DNA from: Candidatus Zixiibacteriota bacterium
GTDB lineage: Bacteria; Zixibacteria; MSB-5A5; JAABVY01; JAHJOQ01
NCBI GenBank assembly: GCA_024275215.1
Contig: JAJRZO010000093.1
Coordinates: forward strand, 1 to 9,579
DNA: 9,579 nt
Direction: 5' to 3'
Shown piece by piece: positions 1 to 6,439 of the stretch. Position numbers and translations under genes: made by a program. How positions within the stretch are numbered: position 1 is the stretch's first letter; each line of letters opens with the position of its first letter. The notes beneath the pieces are model-generated. The model was not told the origin of the DNA and made no database searches. It saw nothing but the letters and a program-made list of their open reading frames with translations.

Positions 1-927
1 AAATTTGTGCCGATAGCGATAGGTTTTGTTATACTGTTCTCGCTCGTCGATAACTGGAGGATCGACTCAAAATTTATTCACACACTCAATCCTCAGGAGC
101 GATTTTCGAAACACAGTTCAGTAACATTCCTTGAGCAGAATCTTGGCTATGATCGGATTCTCGACATGACATTCAGGATGTTCAGGTCGCAGGACTACTA
201 CGCCTATTTTGGGATCAAGCAGGTGGCAGGTTATCATGGAAACCAGCTTAAAGCGTATGACAAGCTTATCGGCGGACTTGAAAAATCGCATCTGTATGAT
301 CGCTATGGAGTCCCGCAATTACCTGTTCTGAATCTTCTCGGTGCAAGGTACTTTGTCTACGATGCCGGATATCCTATGCCTGACAGCAGCCTTCAAAGAG
401 TATACGACATGGATCAGATTACAATTTATCGGAATCCACATGCTTTACCGCGTTCTTTTATTATTCACAATTACGGAGTTATATCTGACCTTGATTCCAT
501 CGTCAATGTTGTTGCGAGACCGAGGTTCGATCCGAGAAGATTCGTGATTCTCGAAAAAGAACCCGAATTCAAACCTGAACAGCCACTCATGGATCGAGTA
601 GAGGAATGTCAGATAATCGACTATGAACCGGAATATGTCAAAATAGCCGCAATGCTGAAAGCGCCCGGTTTTGTCTGCCTGAGTGATCCGTATTATCCTG
701 CATGGAAAGCGTACATTGATGGAGAGGAGACCGAAGTGTTCAGAGCGTATGGAGCACTCAGAGCAATTGGTGTCCCGAAAGGTGAACATGTGATTGAGTT
801 CGTGTATAAATCAGAGATGTATGAGAGATCAAAGATAGTCACATACGCTACAATCATTTTTGTGTTGATCTCTGTCGCTGGCGGAATTGTATATTCTCGC
901 ATGAAACGGAAGAAAAAAGATGGCTGA
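1..927 (+). CDS. YfhO-like GT-C membrane protein, C-terminal part (5' end outside window)
   Basis: This open frame runs in from the left edge and ends at TGA 925-927, so only the last 308 residues are visible. The start (probably many membrane helices) is missing; GTG at 7 is not taken as a true start. A hydrophobic stretch at the left edge (I-A-I-G-F-V-I-L-F-S-L) is the end of a membrane helix. It is followed by a long, presumably extracytoplasmic domain. Near the C-terminus (about 676-810) is a pattern typical of the YfhO family: a short L-S-D-x-Y-Y-P-A-W-K-A-Y-I-D-G-E motif, then V-P-x-G-E-H-x-I-E-F-x-Y. A last helix (about 835-895) and a basic R-K-K-K-K-D-G tail follow. YfhO proteins are GT-C-fold membrane proteins thought to move sugars from a lipid-phosphate carrier onto surface polymers. 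The next gene makes such a donor lipid, which fits. Family call is fairly firm; acceptor and sugar are unknown. Confidence 0.75.
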   Translation, partial: KFVPIAIGFVILFSLVDNWRIDSKFIHTLNPQERFSKHSSVTFLEQNLGYDRILDMTFRMFRSQDYYAYFGIKQVAGYHGNQLKAYDKLIGGLEKSHLYDRYGVPQLPVLNLLGARYFVYDAGYPMPDSSLQRVYDMDQITIYRNPHALPRSFIIHNYGVISDLDSIVNVVARPRFDPRRFVILEKEPEFKPEQPLMDRVEECQIIDYEPEYVKIAAMLKAPGFVCLSDPYYPAWKAYIDGEETEVFRAYGALRAIGVPKGEHVIEFVYKSEMYERSKIVTYATIIFVLISVAGGIVYSRMKRKKKDG

Positions 928-1642
928 GAACGCACTCGTGCTGTTGCCGACATATAATGAGAAAGAGAACATCGAGAGGATCATCCCTGAGATTCTCAAG
1001 CAGGATGATCGGCTTTCGATTCTTGTCATAGATGACAATTCGCCTGACGGAACAGGTGACATTGCCGACAGGATTGCCGGCGAGAATCCTCGCGTAATGG
1101 TTCTTCACAGAAAGAAGAAGGAAGGGCTGGGACAGGCGTATATAGCAGGGTTCAGGTGGGCACTTGATCGACAGTATGATTATATTTTCGAAATGGATGC
1201 TGACTTTTCGCATGATCCGGTATTTCTGAGAGATTTCCTCGAACACATCCAGGATAACGATATAGTTCTCGGATCGAGGTACATTAAGGGTGTAAATGTT
1301 GTCAACTGGCCCATGATGCGTCTGCTGTTGTCGTACTTCGCCAATGTCTATTCGAGAATCGTAACAGGTTTGCCGCTTTGTGATGCTACCGGCGGTTTCA
1401 AGTGCTTCAGGAGAGAAGTGCTTGAGGCGATCGACCTCGATGACATACGCTCGAACGGGTACTCATTCCAGATCGAGATGAGTTTCAGGGCATGGAAAAA
1501 GGGTTTCAGGATAAAAGAAATTCCAATTGTTTTCGTCGACAGGACTGCCGGGACATCCAAGATGTCGAAAAAAATCATCCGCGAAGCTATTTTCATGGTC
1601 TGGCGACTGAGGTTGTGGAGCCTTATGGGCAAGTTCAAGTAG
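920..1642 (+). CDS. Polyprenyl-phosphate mannosyltransferase (Dpm1-type GT2)
   Basis: A complete 240-residue GT2 enzyme resembling dolichol-phosphate mannose synthase, which moves a sugar (mannose in the characterised members) from a GDP-sugar to polyprenyl phosphate on the cytoplasmic face of the membrane. Motifs in order: L-P-T-Y-N-E-K-E-N at 9-17; D-D-N-S-P-D-G at 38-44 (nucleotide site); D-A-D-F-S-H-D-P at 93-100 (metal-binding D-x-D); A-T-G-G-F-K at 156-161; N-G-Y-S-F-Q-I-E at 179-186; and R-x-x-G-x-S-K at 208-214. The C-terminal membrane helices found in GtrB/DPMS-type fusions are absent, so this is the short soluble or peripheral form. Its ATG overlaps the end of the YfhO-like gene by 8 bases, with GGAAG about 8 bases upstream, which suggests coupled translation. 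The product is the likely donor for that GT-C protein. The family is confident; mannose rather than glucose as the sugar is inferred. Confidence 0.88.
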   Translation: MAENALVLLPTYNEKENIERIIPEILKQDDRLSILVIDDNSPDGTGDIADRIAGENPRVMVLHRKKKEGLGQAYIAGFRWALDRQYDYIFEMDADFSHDPVFLRDFLEHIQDNDIVLGSRYIKGVNVVNWPMMRLLLSYFANVYSRIVTGLPLCDATGGFKCFRREVLEAIDLDDIRSNGYSFQIEMSFRAWKKGFRIKEIPIVFVDRTAGTSKMSKKIIREAIFMVWRLRLWSLMGKFK

Positions 1643-1652
1643 GCGCTTCACG

Positions 1653-2495
1653 GTGCTTTCCATTATAATCGTCAATTATAACACTCGCAAACTGACGCTT
1701 GAATTGTTGCGGTCACTGTATAAGCATATCGCCAGGCAGGATACTGAGATAATCGTTGTTGACAATGCGTCGGTCGATGGCTCACCACGCGCAATAGCAA
1801 GGCTGTTTCCGCGAGTGTATCTTATATGCCTCCGTAGAAATATTGGGTTCGGCAGGGCTGTCAATATTGCGGCGGCGAAATCTTCGGGAAAGTACATCTG
1901 GCTGCTTAACAGTGATTGCCGTGTCGACAAAGATATAGCATTGCCGATGATCGAGTATCTCGAATCACATCCACAGGCAGCTATCGTGACAGCCAGATTG
2001 ATTAACGACGACGGAACATTCCAGGCGTCATGTAGGAGGTTTCCCACGTTTGGGAACATATTGTTTTCCCGACAGTCGCCTTTGTTCGGCATTCTGAAAC
2101 GAAGGGATAAATATACACTTCCTGACTACACTGAACCGACAGCAGTGGAATCCTGTTCGTGTACCTGCACAATGATTCGCAAAGAATGTTTTGAGGATGT
2201 CGGCGGTTTTGACGAACGTTTCTTCATGTATTGCGAGGACATTGATCTTTGCCGCAGATTCAGTGACAGGAGATGGGAAACTGTTTTTCTTCCCGCAGTC
2301 ACCGTAGTGCATCAATGGGCGAAAAGCTGGGGGGGCGGATCATGGAAACGATACTATCATCATCATCGATCCATGTACAGGTACTTCCGAAAGTACTACC
2401 CCGAAAGCAGGGTGCGATTAACGCTCCTCGAACTTTTGCTTACTGCGGGTGTCGGATTCAGGGCGATGATGTCGATACTGTGGAGGCGAACATAG
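1653..2495 (+). CDS. GT2 glycosyltransferase, rhamnosyltransferase-like
   Basis: A 280-residue GT-A-fold family 2 glycosyltransferase, most like the WbbL/RfbF rhamnosyltransferase group used in surface polysaccharide assembly. It starts at GTG 1653: the product then opens with the family's usual L-S-I-I-I-V-N-Y-N-T, there is no nearer in-frame ATG, and a weak AGG lies at 1641-1643 on the previous stop codon. Visible motifs are V-V-D-N-A-S-V-D-G (35-43), N-S-D-C-R-V-D at 86-92 in the D-x-D position (many relatives have N-P-D), and G-G-F-D-E-R-F-F-M-Y-C-E-D-I-D-L-C-R-R (184-202) carrying the probable catalytic acidic pair. A conserved-looking V-V-H is at 218-220. Around 167-172 the usual S-G-A segment is replaced by S-C-S-C-T-C, a cysteine cluster. 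The C-terminal 260-276 is hydrophobic and may touch the membrane. Exact donor and acceptor cannot be read from sequence. Confidence 0.82.
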   Translation: MLSIIIVNYNTRKLTLELLRSLYKHIARQDTEIIVVDNASVDGSPRAIARLFPRVYLICLRRNIGFGRAVNIAAAKSSGKYIWLLNSDCRVDKDIALPMIEYLESHPQAAIVTARLINDDGTFQASCRRFPTFGNILFSRQSPLFGILKRRDKYTLPDYTEPTAVESCSCTCTMIRKECFEDVGGFDERFFMYCEDIDLCRRFSDRRWETVFLPAVTVVHQWAKSWGGGSWKRYYHHHRSMYRYFRKYYPESRVRLTLLELLLTAGVGFRAMMSILWRRT

Positions 2496-2496
2496 T

Positions 2497-3561
2497 ATGA
2501 TTTTGTATCTGCCTCTGTTCGCGTTTGCCGTGTTGTTGAGTTTTGGCATGTCTCATCTCGTAATAAGGCTGTCTGTCAGGTATCATCTGTTCGATTATCC
2601 CGATCAGAGAAAACTTCATGTAAGACCTACTCCGCATCTTGGGGGAGTGGCGCTGTTTGTCTCTTTCTGGGTGATATTCCTGCTCGCATCATTGCACTTC
2701 GACTCGATCAATCAGGAACTATCCGGGAAAATGTGGGCGTTGTTTCTCGCTTCCGCAGTGATATTGGCAACCGGAATTGTGGATGATCTGAAGAATCTCA
2801 ACTTCGTCGAAAAACTGACAGGTCAGGTGATTGCTGCCGGAATAATAATTGCGGCGGGATTCACTATACCGAGATTCCATATACCATTCTGGGGATCGCT
2901 CGAACTCGGGTGGCTTTCATACCCGATGACATTCGCCTGGATCATAGTTCTTTCAAATAGCATCAACCTCATTGATGGTCTGGATGGACTCGCAGGCTCA
3001 GTGTCGGTGTCTGTCTGTTTCGGTTTGTTTCTGACAGGACTGCTTCTTGGAGTGGAAACTGTCATAGCTACCACGGTCTGTTTGTCGGGATCACTCGTCG
3101 GTTTTTTGATTTTGAATCGTCCTCCTGCAAAATTGTTTATGGGTGATTCCGGGGCGCTTTTTATCGGATTCATGTTTTCTGTTCTTGCGGTGATTTGTCC
3201 GGTCAAGAGCTATACTGCTGTTGCGATGTTCGTGCCGTTGGTCGCTGTGGGCGTTCCTCTGATCGAGGTCGCCGTCACAATGGTGCGAAGAACAGCGTCC
3301 GGTCAGAGGTTCTATGTTGCTGACAACAGGCATATTTACAACTACCTGGTGAATCTCGGATTCTCGCCCGAAAAGACTGTGATTATACTGACATCTGTCT
3401 CTTTCGCCCTTACTGTTTTCGTACCTGCCCTTTTTTGGTTTGACCGCAAGCGAGTTTTTTCTATATTCTTGGCGTTTCTATTGCTATTATTCTTTTTATT
3501 CTTTGTGCTGAGATTAAAGCACGGACAAGGTTGGGTAAATGGCAAACGGGATAGTTCTTGA
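2497..3561 (+). CDS. Undecaprenyl-phosphate sugar-1-phosphate transferase, WecA/TagO/MraY family
   Basis: A 354-residue multi-spanning membrane protein that would move a sugar-1-phosphate (GlcNAc-1-P in WecA and TagO) from its UDP form to undecaprenyl phosphate, the first step of many surface glycans. Family motifs in order: D-Q-R-K-L-H-V-R-P-T-P-H-L-G-G at 36-50; catalytic-site D-D at 96-97 in G-I-V-D-D-L; N-L-I-D-G-L-D-G-L at 157-165; F-M-G-D-S-G-A at 214-220 with catalytic-type Asp217; and A-D-N-R-H-I-Y-N-Y-L at 275-284. The last normally reads H-I-H-H or H-L-H-H; here the third and fourth positions are Tyr and Asn. About ten or eleven hydrophobic helices are visible. The start ATG is 1 base after the previous stop, with GGAGG at 2482-2486. 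The 3' end overlaps accA by 23 bases. The family is sure; the substrate is open because of the changed motif, so I give no gene symbol. Confidence 0.88.
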   Translation: MILYLPLFAFAVLLSFGMSHLVIRLSVRYHLFDYPDQRKLHVRPTPHLGGVALFVSFWVIFLLASLHFDSINQELSGKMWALFLASAVILATGIVDDLKNLNFVEKLTGQVIAAGIIIAAGFTIPRFHIPFWGSLELGWLSYPMTFAWIIVLSNSINLIDGLDGLAGSVSVSVCFGLFLTGLLLGVETVIATTVCLSGSLVGFLILNRPPAKLFMGDSGALFIGFMFSVLAVICPVKSYTAVAMFVPLVAVGVPLIEVAVTMVRRTASGQRFYVADNRHIYNYLVNLGFSPEKTVIILTSVSFALTVFVPALFWFDRKRVFSIFLAFLLLLFFLFFVLRLKHGQGWVNGKRDSS

Positions 3562-4501
3562 TTTCGAGAAACCGATCGTAGAACTGGAAAAGAGAATTCT
3601 CGAAATGCGGGAGTTCGCCAGCGGCGGATCGGTTGAACTCAATAGTGAGATCGAGAGCCTTGAGCGGAAGCTCGAAAAGCTGACGCGAGAAATATATTCG
3701 AATCTGTCGCGCTGGCAGCGAGTACAGCTTGCCCGCCACCCGAAGCGTCCGTATACGAATGATTACATCGAACATATGACCGAGGGGTTCATCGAGCTGC
3801 ATGGTGATCGCGGATTTGCCGACGATAAGGCGGTTGTATGTGGTCCCGCCATGTTCCATGGGCGCAAAGTTATGATTGTCGGTCAGCAGAAAGCCCGCGA
3901 TACGAAGTCGAAACTGTATCGCAACTTCGGTATGATGCATCCGGAGGGGTATCGCAAGGCAATGAGGATGATGAAACTTGCCGAGAAATTCAGCCTCCCG
4001 GTGCTTATATTTATCGATACACCCGGGGCATATCCGGGGATTGCAGCGGAGGAACGCGGACAAGCGGAAGCCATAGCTTTCAATATCAAGGAAATGGCGA
4101 GGCTTCGGGTACCGATTATCATATCGATCATCGGCGAAGGTGCGTCGGGCGGTGCGCTCGGTATCGGTGTTGGTGATGTAATTCTTATGATGGAAAACTC
4201 ATGGTACTCGGTTATCTCTCCTGAGGGATGCGCCGCAATTCTCTGGCGCGATGCTGCAATGGCTCCTCAGGCTGCAGAGGCGCTCAAACTGACTGCGCCC
4301 GACCTGATAGAACTTGGCGTTATCGACAGAATACTGCCCGAACCTCCGGGAGGAGCGCACAGAGATCACAAAGGTGCAGCCGAGATTCTTGCCGCAGCAA
4401 TCGATGAGCATCTGATGGCAATTATGGAAATGACAACCGATGAAATGCTATCAAAAAGACTTGATAAATTCAGGAATATGGGAGTTTATTACCACGATTA
4501 G
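3539..4501 (+). CDS. accA: Acetyl-CoA carboxylase carboxyltransferase subunit alpha
   Basis: A complete 320-residue AccA, the length usual for the family. With AccD it moves the carboxyl group from carboxy-biotin on AccB to acetyl-CoA, giving malonyl-CoA, the committed step of fatty acid synthesis in the cytoplasm. The N-terminal 80 residues form the helical part, starting with L-D-F-E-K-P-I-x-E-L-E and continuing with a charged, coiled-coil-like stretch. Next come H-G-D-R-G-F-A-D-D at 88-96, G-Q-Q-K-A-R-D-T-K at 115-123, F-G-M-M-H-P-E-G-Y-R-K at 130-140, D-T-P-G-A-Y-P-G at 160-167, and the oxyanion-hole type G-E-G-A-S-G-G-A-L at 199-207. The start ATG lies inside the end of the preceding wecA-like gene (23-base overlap), with ACAAGG about 8 bases upstream. 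No accD is present in the window, so the partner must be elsewhere. No missing key residue was seen. Confidence 0.97.
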   Translation: MANGIVLDFEKPIVELEKRILEMREFASGGSVELNSEIESLERKLEKLTREIYSNLSRWQRVQLARHPKRPYTNDYIEHMTEGFIELHGDRGFADDKAVVCGPAMFHGRKVMIVGQQKARDTKSKLYRNFGMMHPEGYRKAMRMMKLAEKFSLPVLIFIDTPGAYPGIAAEERGQAEAIAFNIKEMARLRVPIIISIIGEGASGGALGIGVGDVILMMENSWYSVISPEGCAAILWRDAAMAPQAAEALKLTAPDLIELGVIDRILPEPPGGAHRDHKGAAEILAAAIDEHLMAIMEMTTDEMLSKRLDKFRNMGVYYHD

Positions 4502-4504
4502 GAG
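4500..4504 (+). promoter_or_regulatory. Ribosome binding site (AGGAG) of the small zinc protein gene
   Basis: AGGAG overlaps the TAG stop of accA (4499-4501) and lies 5 bases before GTG 4510. It decides the start at 4510 over GTG 4504, which sits on the site itself, and over ATG 4525, which is far from it. Confidence 0.65.
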
Positions 4505-4509
4505 TGTGT

Positions 4510-4674
4510 GTGCTTTCTGACGAAATGTTAAGAATTCTTGCGTGCCCGAAATGCAAAGGGTCGCTCGAATACAAGAAAGAGAAAGACGAATTGGTGTGCA
4601 ACAGTTGCAGACTGATTTACAAAATCAAAGACGATATTCCGGTTATGCTTATCGATGAAGCTGAAAGCTTCTGA
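4510..4674 (+). CDS. Trm112/YcaR-like (UPF0434) small zinc-ribbon protein
   Basis: A 54-residue frame between accA and the EIIA gene, short enough to be missed by length-filtered gene finding. The product reads M-L-S-D-E-M-L-R-I-L-A-C-P-K-C-K-G-S-L-E, then has a C-N-S-C pair near residues 30-33 and the tail Y-K-I-K-D-D-I-P-V-M-L-I-D-E-A. This matches the Trm112/YcaR pattern: L-x-I-L-A-C-P-x-C near the start and D-G/D-I-P-V-L-L at the end. All four cysteines (12, 15, 30, 33) are present, so it probably binds one zinc. Eukaryotic and archaeal Trm112 stabilises and activates methyltransferases; the bacterial short forms are little understood. Start is GTG 4510 with AGGAG 5 bases upstream; an internal ATG at 4525 would give 49 residues. 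Tight spacing to accA implies cotranscription. The family is fairly sure, the role unknown. Confidence 0.85.
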   Translation: MLSDEMLRILACPKCKGSLEYKKEKDELVCNSCRLIYKIKDDIPVMLIDEAESF

Positions 4675-4684
4675 GTCACGCTGC

Positions 4685-4690
4685 AAGGAG
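4685..4690 (+). promoter_or_regulatory. Ribosome binding site (AAGGAG) of the EIIA gene
   Basis: AAGGAG lies 6 bases before ATG 4697 and sets that codon as the start. The frame is open further upstream to ATG 4655, but that codon is inside the preceding gene and has no such site. Confidence 0.75.
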
Positions 4691-4696
4691 ACTGAA

Positions 4697-5149
4697 ATGA
4701 AACTGTCGAAATTCTGTTCCGAGGAACTCATTACATTCGATCTTAAAGGTAAAACCAAAAACGAAGTTATTCGCGAACTTGTTGACATGGCTTCGCAGTC
4801 GAATCTGGTCAAGGATGCGGAAGAACTTTATCGCGATGTCACAGAGCGCGAGAATCTGGTTACAACCGGCGTCGGATATGGTGTAGCGTTCCCACATGCG
4901 AAAACCCGTGCCACAAGAGGGATCGTGATTGCATTTGGGCGGTCAGATACAGGTGTCGATTTCGATGCTATGGACAGGAAGCCAGTCCACCTGTTTTTCC
5001 TTATTGCTGCGCCTGAGGATGCTATCGGAGCGCATTTGAATGTCATGGCTCGTTTGTCGTTCATAATGAAGAGCGAGGAGAATCGGAAGAAGTTGATGGA
5101 AGTACAGAGTCCGGGAGAACTTCTGCAGATTATCGACACAGTAGAATGA
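4697..5149 (+). CDS. Stand-alone PTS EIIA domain protein (PtsN/fructose type)
   Basis: A 150-residue single-domain protein of the PTS EIIA-2 (mannitol/fructose/nitrogen) family. The phosphate-accepting site is His67 in G-V-A-F-P-H-A-K-T (62-70), matching the family's G-x-A-x-P-H-x-x. Upstream is a helical section with K-N-E-V-I-R-E-L-V-D. Downstream come V-H-L-F-F-L-I-A-A-P and H-L-N-V-M-A-R-L-S, both usual in PtsN-like proteins. No EIIB or EIIC sugar-transport domain is present or adjacent, so a regulatory rather than transport role is more likely. In proteobacteria, phosphorylated or free PtsN acts on potassium transport, sensor kinases and other targets. The gene sits 7 bases before mreC and 22 bases after the small zinc protein, so it is probably transcribed with the cell-shape genes. 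Its phosphate donor (EI and HPr-type proteins) is not in the window. The ptsN name is possible but not assigned, as orthology cannot be shown. Confidence 0.9.
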   Translation: MKLSKFCSEELITFDLKGKTKNEVIRELVDMASQSNLVKDAEELYRDVTERENLVTTGVGYGVAFPHAKTRATRGIVIAFGRSDTGVDFDAMDRKPVHLFFLIAAPEDAIGAHLNVMARLSFIMKSEENRKKLMEVQSPGELLQIIDTVE

Positions 5150-5156
5150 CTATGGA

Positions 5157-5945
5157 ATGAAATGGATTTCGCCCCTTCTAACCAGACAGAAGGCGTTTAG
5201 AACAAGCCTCATACTTGCAGGGATCAGCATTGCCTGTTTTCTTCTGCCGGTTAACACAAAGACATATATCTCAGGTAAGCTGATTGTTGCCTATGCGCCA
5301 TTCTATGGTATTTCAAACAAGATAGACGATGTTTTTGAGGTCTATGAAATCAACAGGGGATTGCATGCGACTATCACCCGCCAGATGCTTGCACTGACAA
5401 CATTGCGTGAGCAGGAGAGAGAAAACAAACGCCTCAGAGAACTGCTTGGATTCAAAGAAACTGTTGAATACGATTTGATTCCTGCGGAGATAGTCGCGCT
5501 TGATCCGAAACGAAGACAAAATGCCGTTATAGCCGAGATCGGTCACGACGCTCAGGTTTCTGCCGATCTTCCTGTGGTCAATGTCGATGGCCTTGTCGGC
5601 AAAACCACATCAGTTCTCGGAGACCTTGTGACTGTAGAGTTGCTGACCTCACCGAATTGCAGGGCGGCGGCGAGAGACGCAAATACAAGAGTATTGGGCA
5701 TCGTTCGATGGACCGGGGGCAGGACTCTTCTTCTGGACAATGTCTCGATATCCGATACAGTCGCAGTAGGTGATACGGTTATCACATCGGGACTCGGTGG
5801 AGTTTTCCCCGAGGGACTGCTGATAGGGACTATCGCCACTGTCAGTGTGGGAGCTTCGCCGTTCTTCAGGAGTATCACTCTTAGACCCTTTGTCGCTTTC
5901 GGAGCGCTCGAAGAATTGATAGTACTCAAGGGAAGCGGTGGTTGA
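5157..5945 (+). CDS. mreC: Rod shape-determining protein MreC
   Basis: A 262-residue MreC, of usual length. It is a single-pass inner-membrane protein whose periplasmic part links the MreB filament complex to PBP2 and RodA during side-wall growth. A basic N-terminal stretch (T-R-Q-K-A-F-R) is followed by one membrane helix at about 15-32. A helical, coiled-coil-like segment spans about 60-100 and includes L-R-E-Q-E-R-E-N-K-R-L-R-E-L-L-G-F; this E-N-x-R-L-R-x-L-L-x-F motif is the family hallmark. The paired beta-domain region follows, with V-V-N-V-D-G-L-V-G-K (119-128 region) and V-x-T-S-G-L-G-G-V-F-P-E-G-L-L-I-G (about 208-225). ATG 5157 is the only usable start: an in-frame stop lies at 5142-5144 and no ATG falls between. 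A clear ribosome site is lacking, so translation is probably coupled to the EIIA gene 7 bases upstream. mreB does not precede it. Confidence 0.95.
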   Translation: MKWISPLLTRQKAFRTSLILAGISIACFLLPVNTKTYISGKLIVAYAPFYGISNKIDDVFEVYEINRGLHATITRQMLALTTLREQERENKRLRELLGFKETVEYDLIPAEIVALDPKRRQNAVIAEIGHDAQVSADLPVVNVDGLVGKTTSVLGDLVTVELLTSPNCRAAARDANTRVLGIVRWTGGRTLLLDNVSISDTVAVGDTVITSGLGGVFPEGLLIGTIATVSVGASPFFRSITLRPFVAFGALEELIVLKGSGG

Positions 5946-6439
5946 TGATGGCAAGAAATATCCTGTTTTTCATCCTGCTTTTGTTCTGTGTCGTCATCTA
6001 CCAGGCGCTGCTGGCTGATATTGTCTCAATTGGTCTGGCACGACCCGACATCATTCTTGTCTTTCTTGTCTGGTTGACATTGACAAGAGATTTGACATGG
6101 GGTGTTGCATTCGGATTTGCCGCAGGTCTTCTCGAAGATTCGCATAATCCGCAACTTCTTGGGCTTGGCGCTTTATTGAATGTTTTGTCTGCGCTGGCAG
6201 TATTTCTTGTCTCGCATCGAGTCCGTACCGATAGTCTTGTTATAAGGATTGCAATGGTGATTGGAGTGGTTGTGCTGCATGATATGATCTATTCACTCGT
6301 GGCGTTTTCGTTCGATATTCATCTTGATATTATGATCCTTTTCAACACTATAATTCCATCGGCTTTGTATACTTCGCTCATTGCTGCCGGTGTAATGTAT
6401 CTTTCTCAGAGGCGATTGACATTAAGGTTTGAATCGTGA
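5945..6439 (+). CDS. mreD: Rod shape-determining protein MreD
   Basis: A 164-residue, strongly hydrophobic protein with five or six membrane helices, the size and character of MreD, the inner-membrane partner of MreC in the elongasome. Supporting patterns are A-R-P-D-I-I-L-V-F-L-V-W near residue 31 and G-F-A-A-G-L-L-E-D-S, then L-G-L-G-A-L-L-N-V-L; a G-x-x-x-G-L-x-x-D core followed by a small-residue helix is usual in this family. The start is taken as ATG 5945, whose A is the last base of the mreC stop codon (1-base overlap). The adjacent ATG 5948 and TTG 5942 are possible; AAGGGA at 5928-5933 is 11 bases from 5945. Sequence conservation in MreD is low, so position between mreC and mrdA carries much of the weight. 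Confidence 0.9.
   Translation: MMARNILFFILLLFCVVIYQALLADIVSIGLARPDIILVFLVWLTLTRDLTWGVAFGFAAGLLEDSHNPQLLGLGALLNVLSALAVFLVSHRVRTDSLVIRIAMVIGVVVLHDMIYSLVAFSFDIHLDIMILFNTIIPSALYTSLIAAGVMYLSQRRLTLRFES

Noticed and set aside
907..927. A-rich stretch at the YfhO/Dpm1-type junction as a programmed frameshift giving a fusion protein
   Set aside because: The A6 run does not fit the usual -1 slippery heptamer, and the next frame would need a +1 shift. A normal ATG with GGAAG upstream explains the start of the second gene.
3461..4063. 200-codon open frame on the - strand across the wecA-like/accA junction
   Set aside because: It lies opposite two well-supported genes, shows no recognisable motif, and has a composition expected from reading accA backwards.
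4655..4696. Upstream start (ATG 4655) for the EIIA gene
   Set aside because: It would overlap the small zinc protein and has no ribosome site, whereas ATG 4697 has AAGGAG at a 6-base spacing and gives the normal family N-terminus.
4675..4696. The longest gap between genes as a place for a terminator or promoter
   Set aside because: It is 22 bases long, holds the ribosome site of the EIIA gene, and shows no inverted repeat or T-run.
6074..6097. Three TTGACA boxes (6074, 6080, 6092) resembling -35 promoter elements
   Set aside because: At 17-base spacing downstream there is no TATAAT-like box for any of them, and the repeats follow from the mreD codons for L-T-L-T-R-D-L-T.
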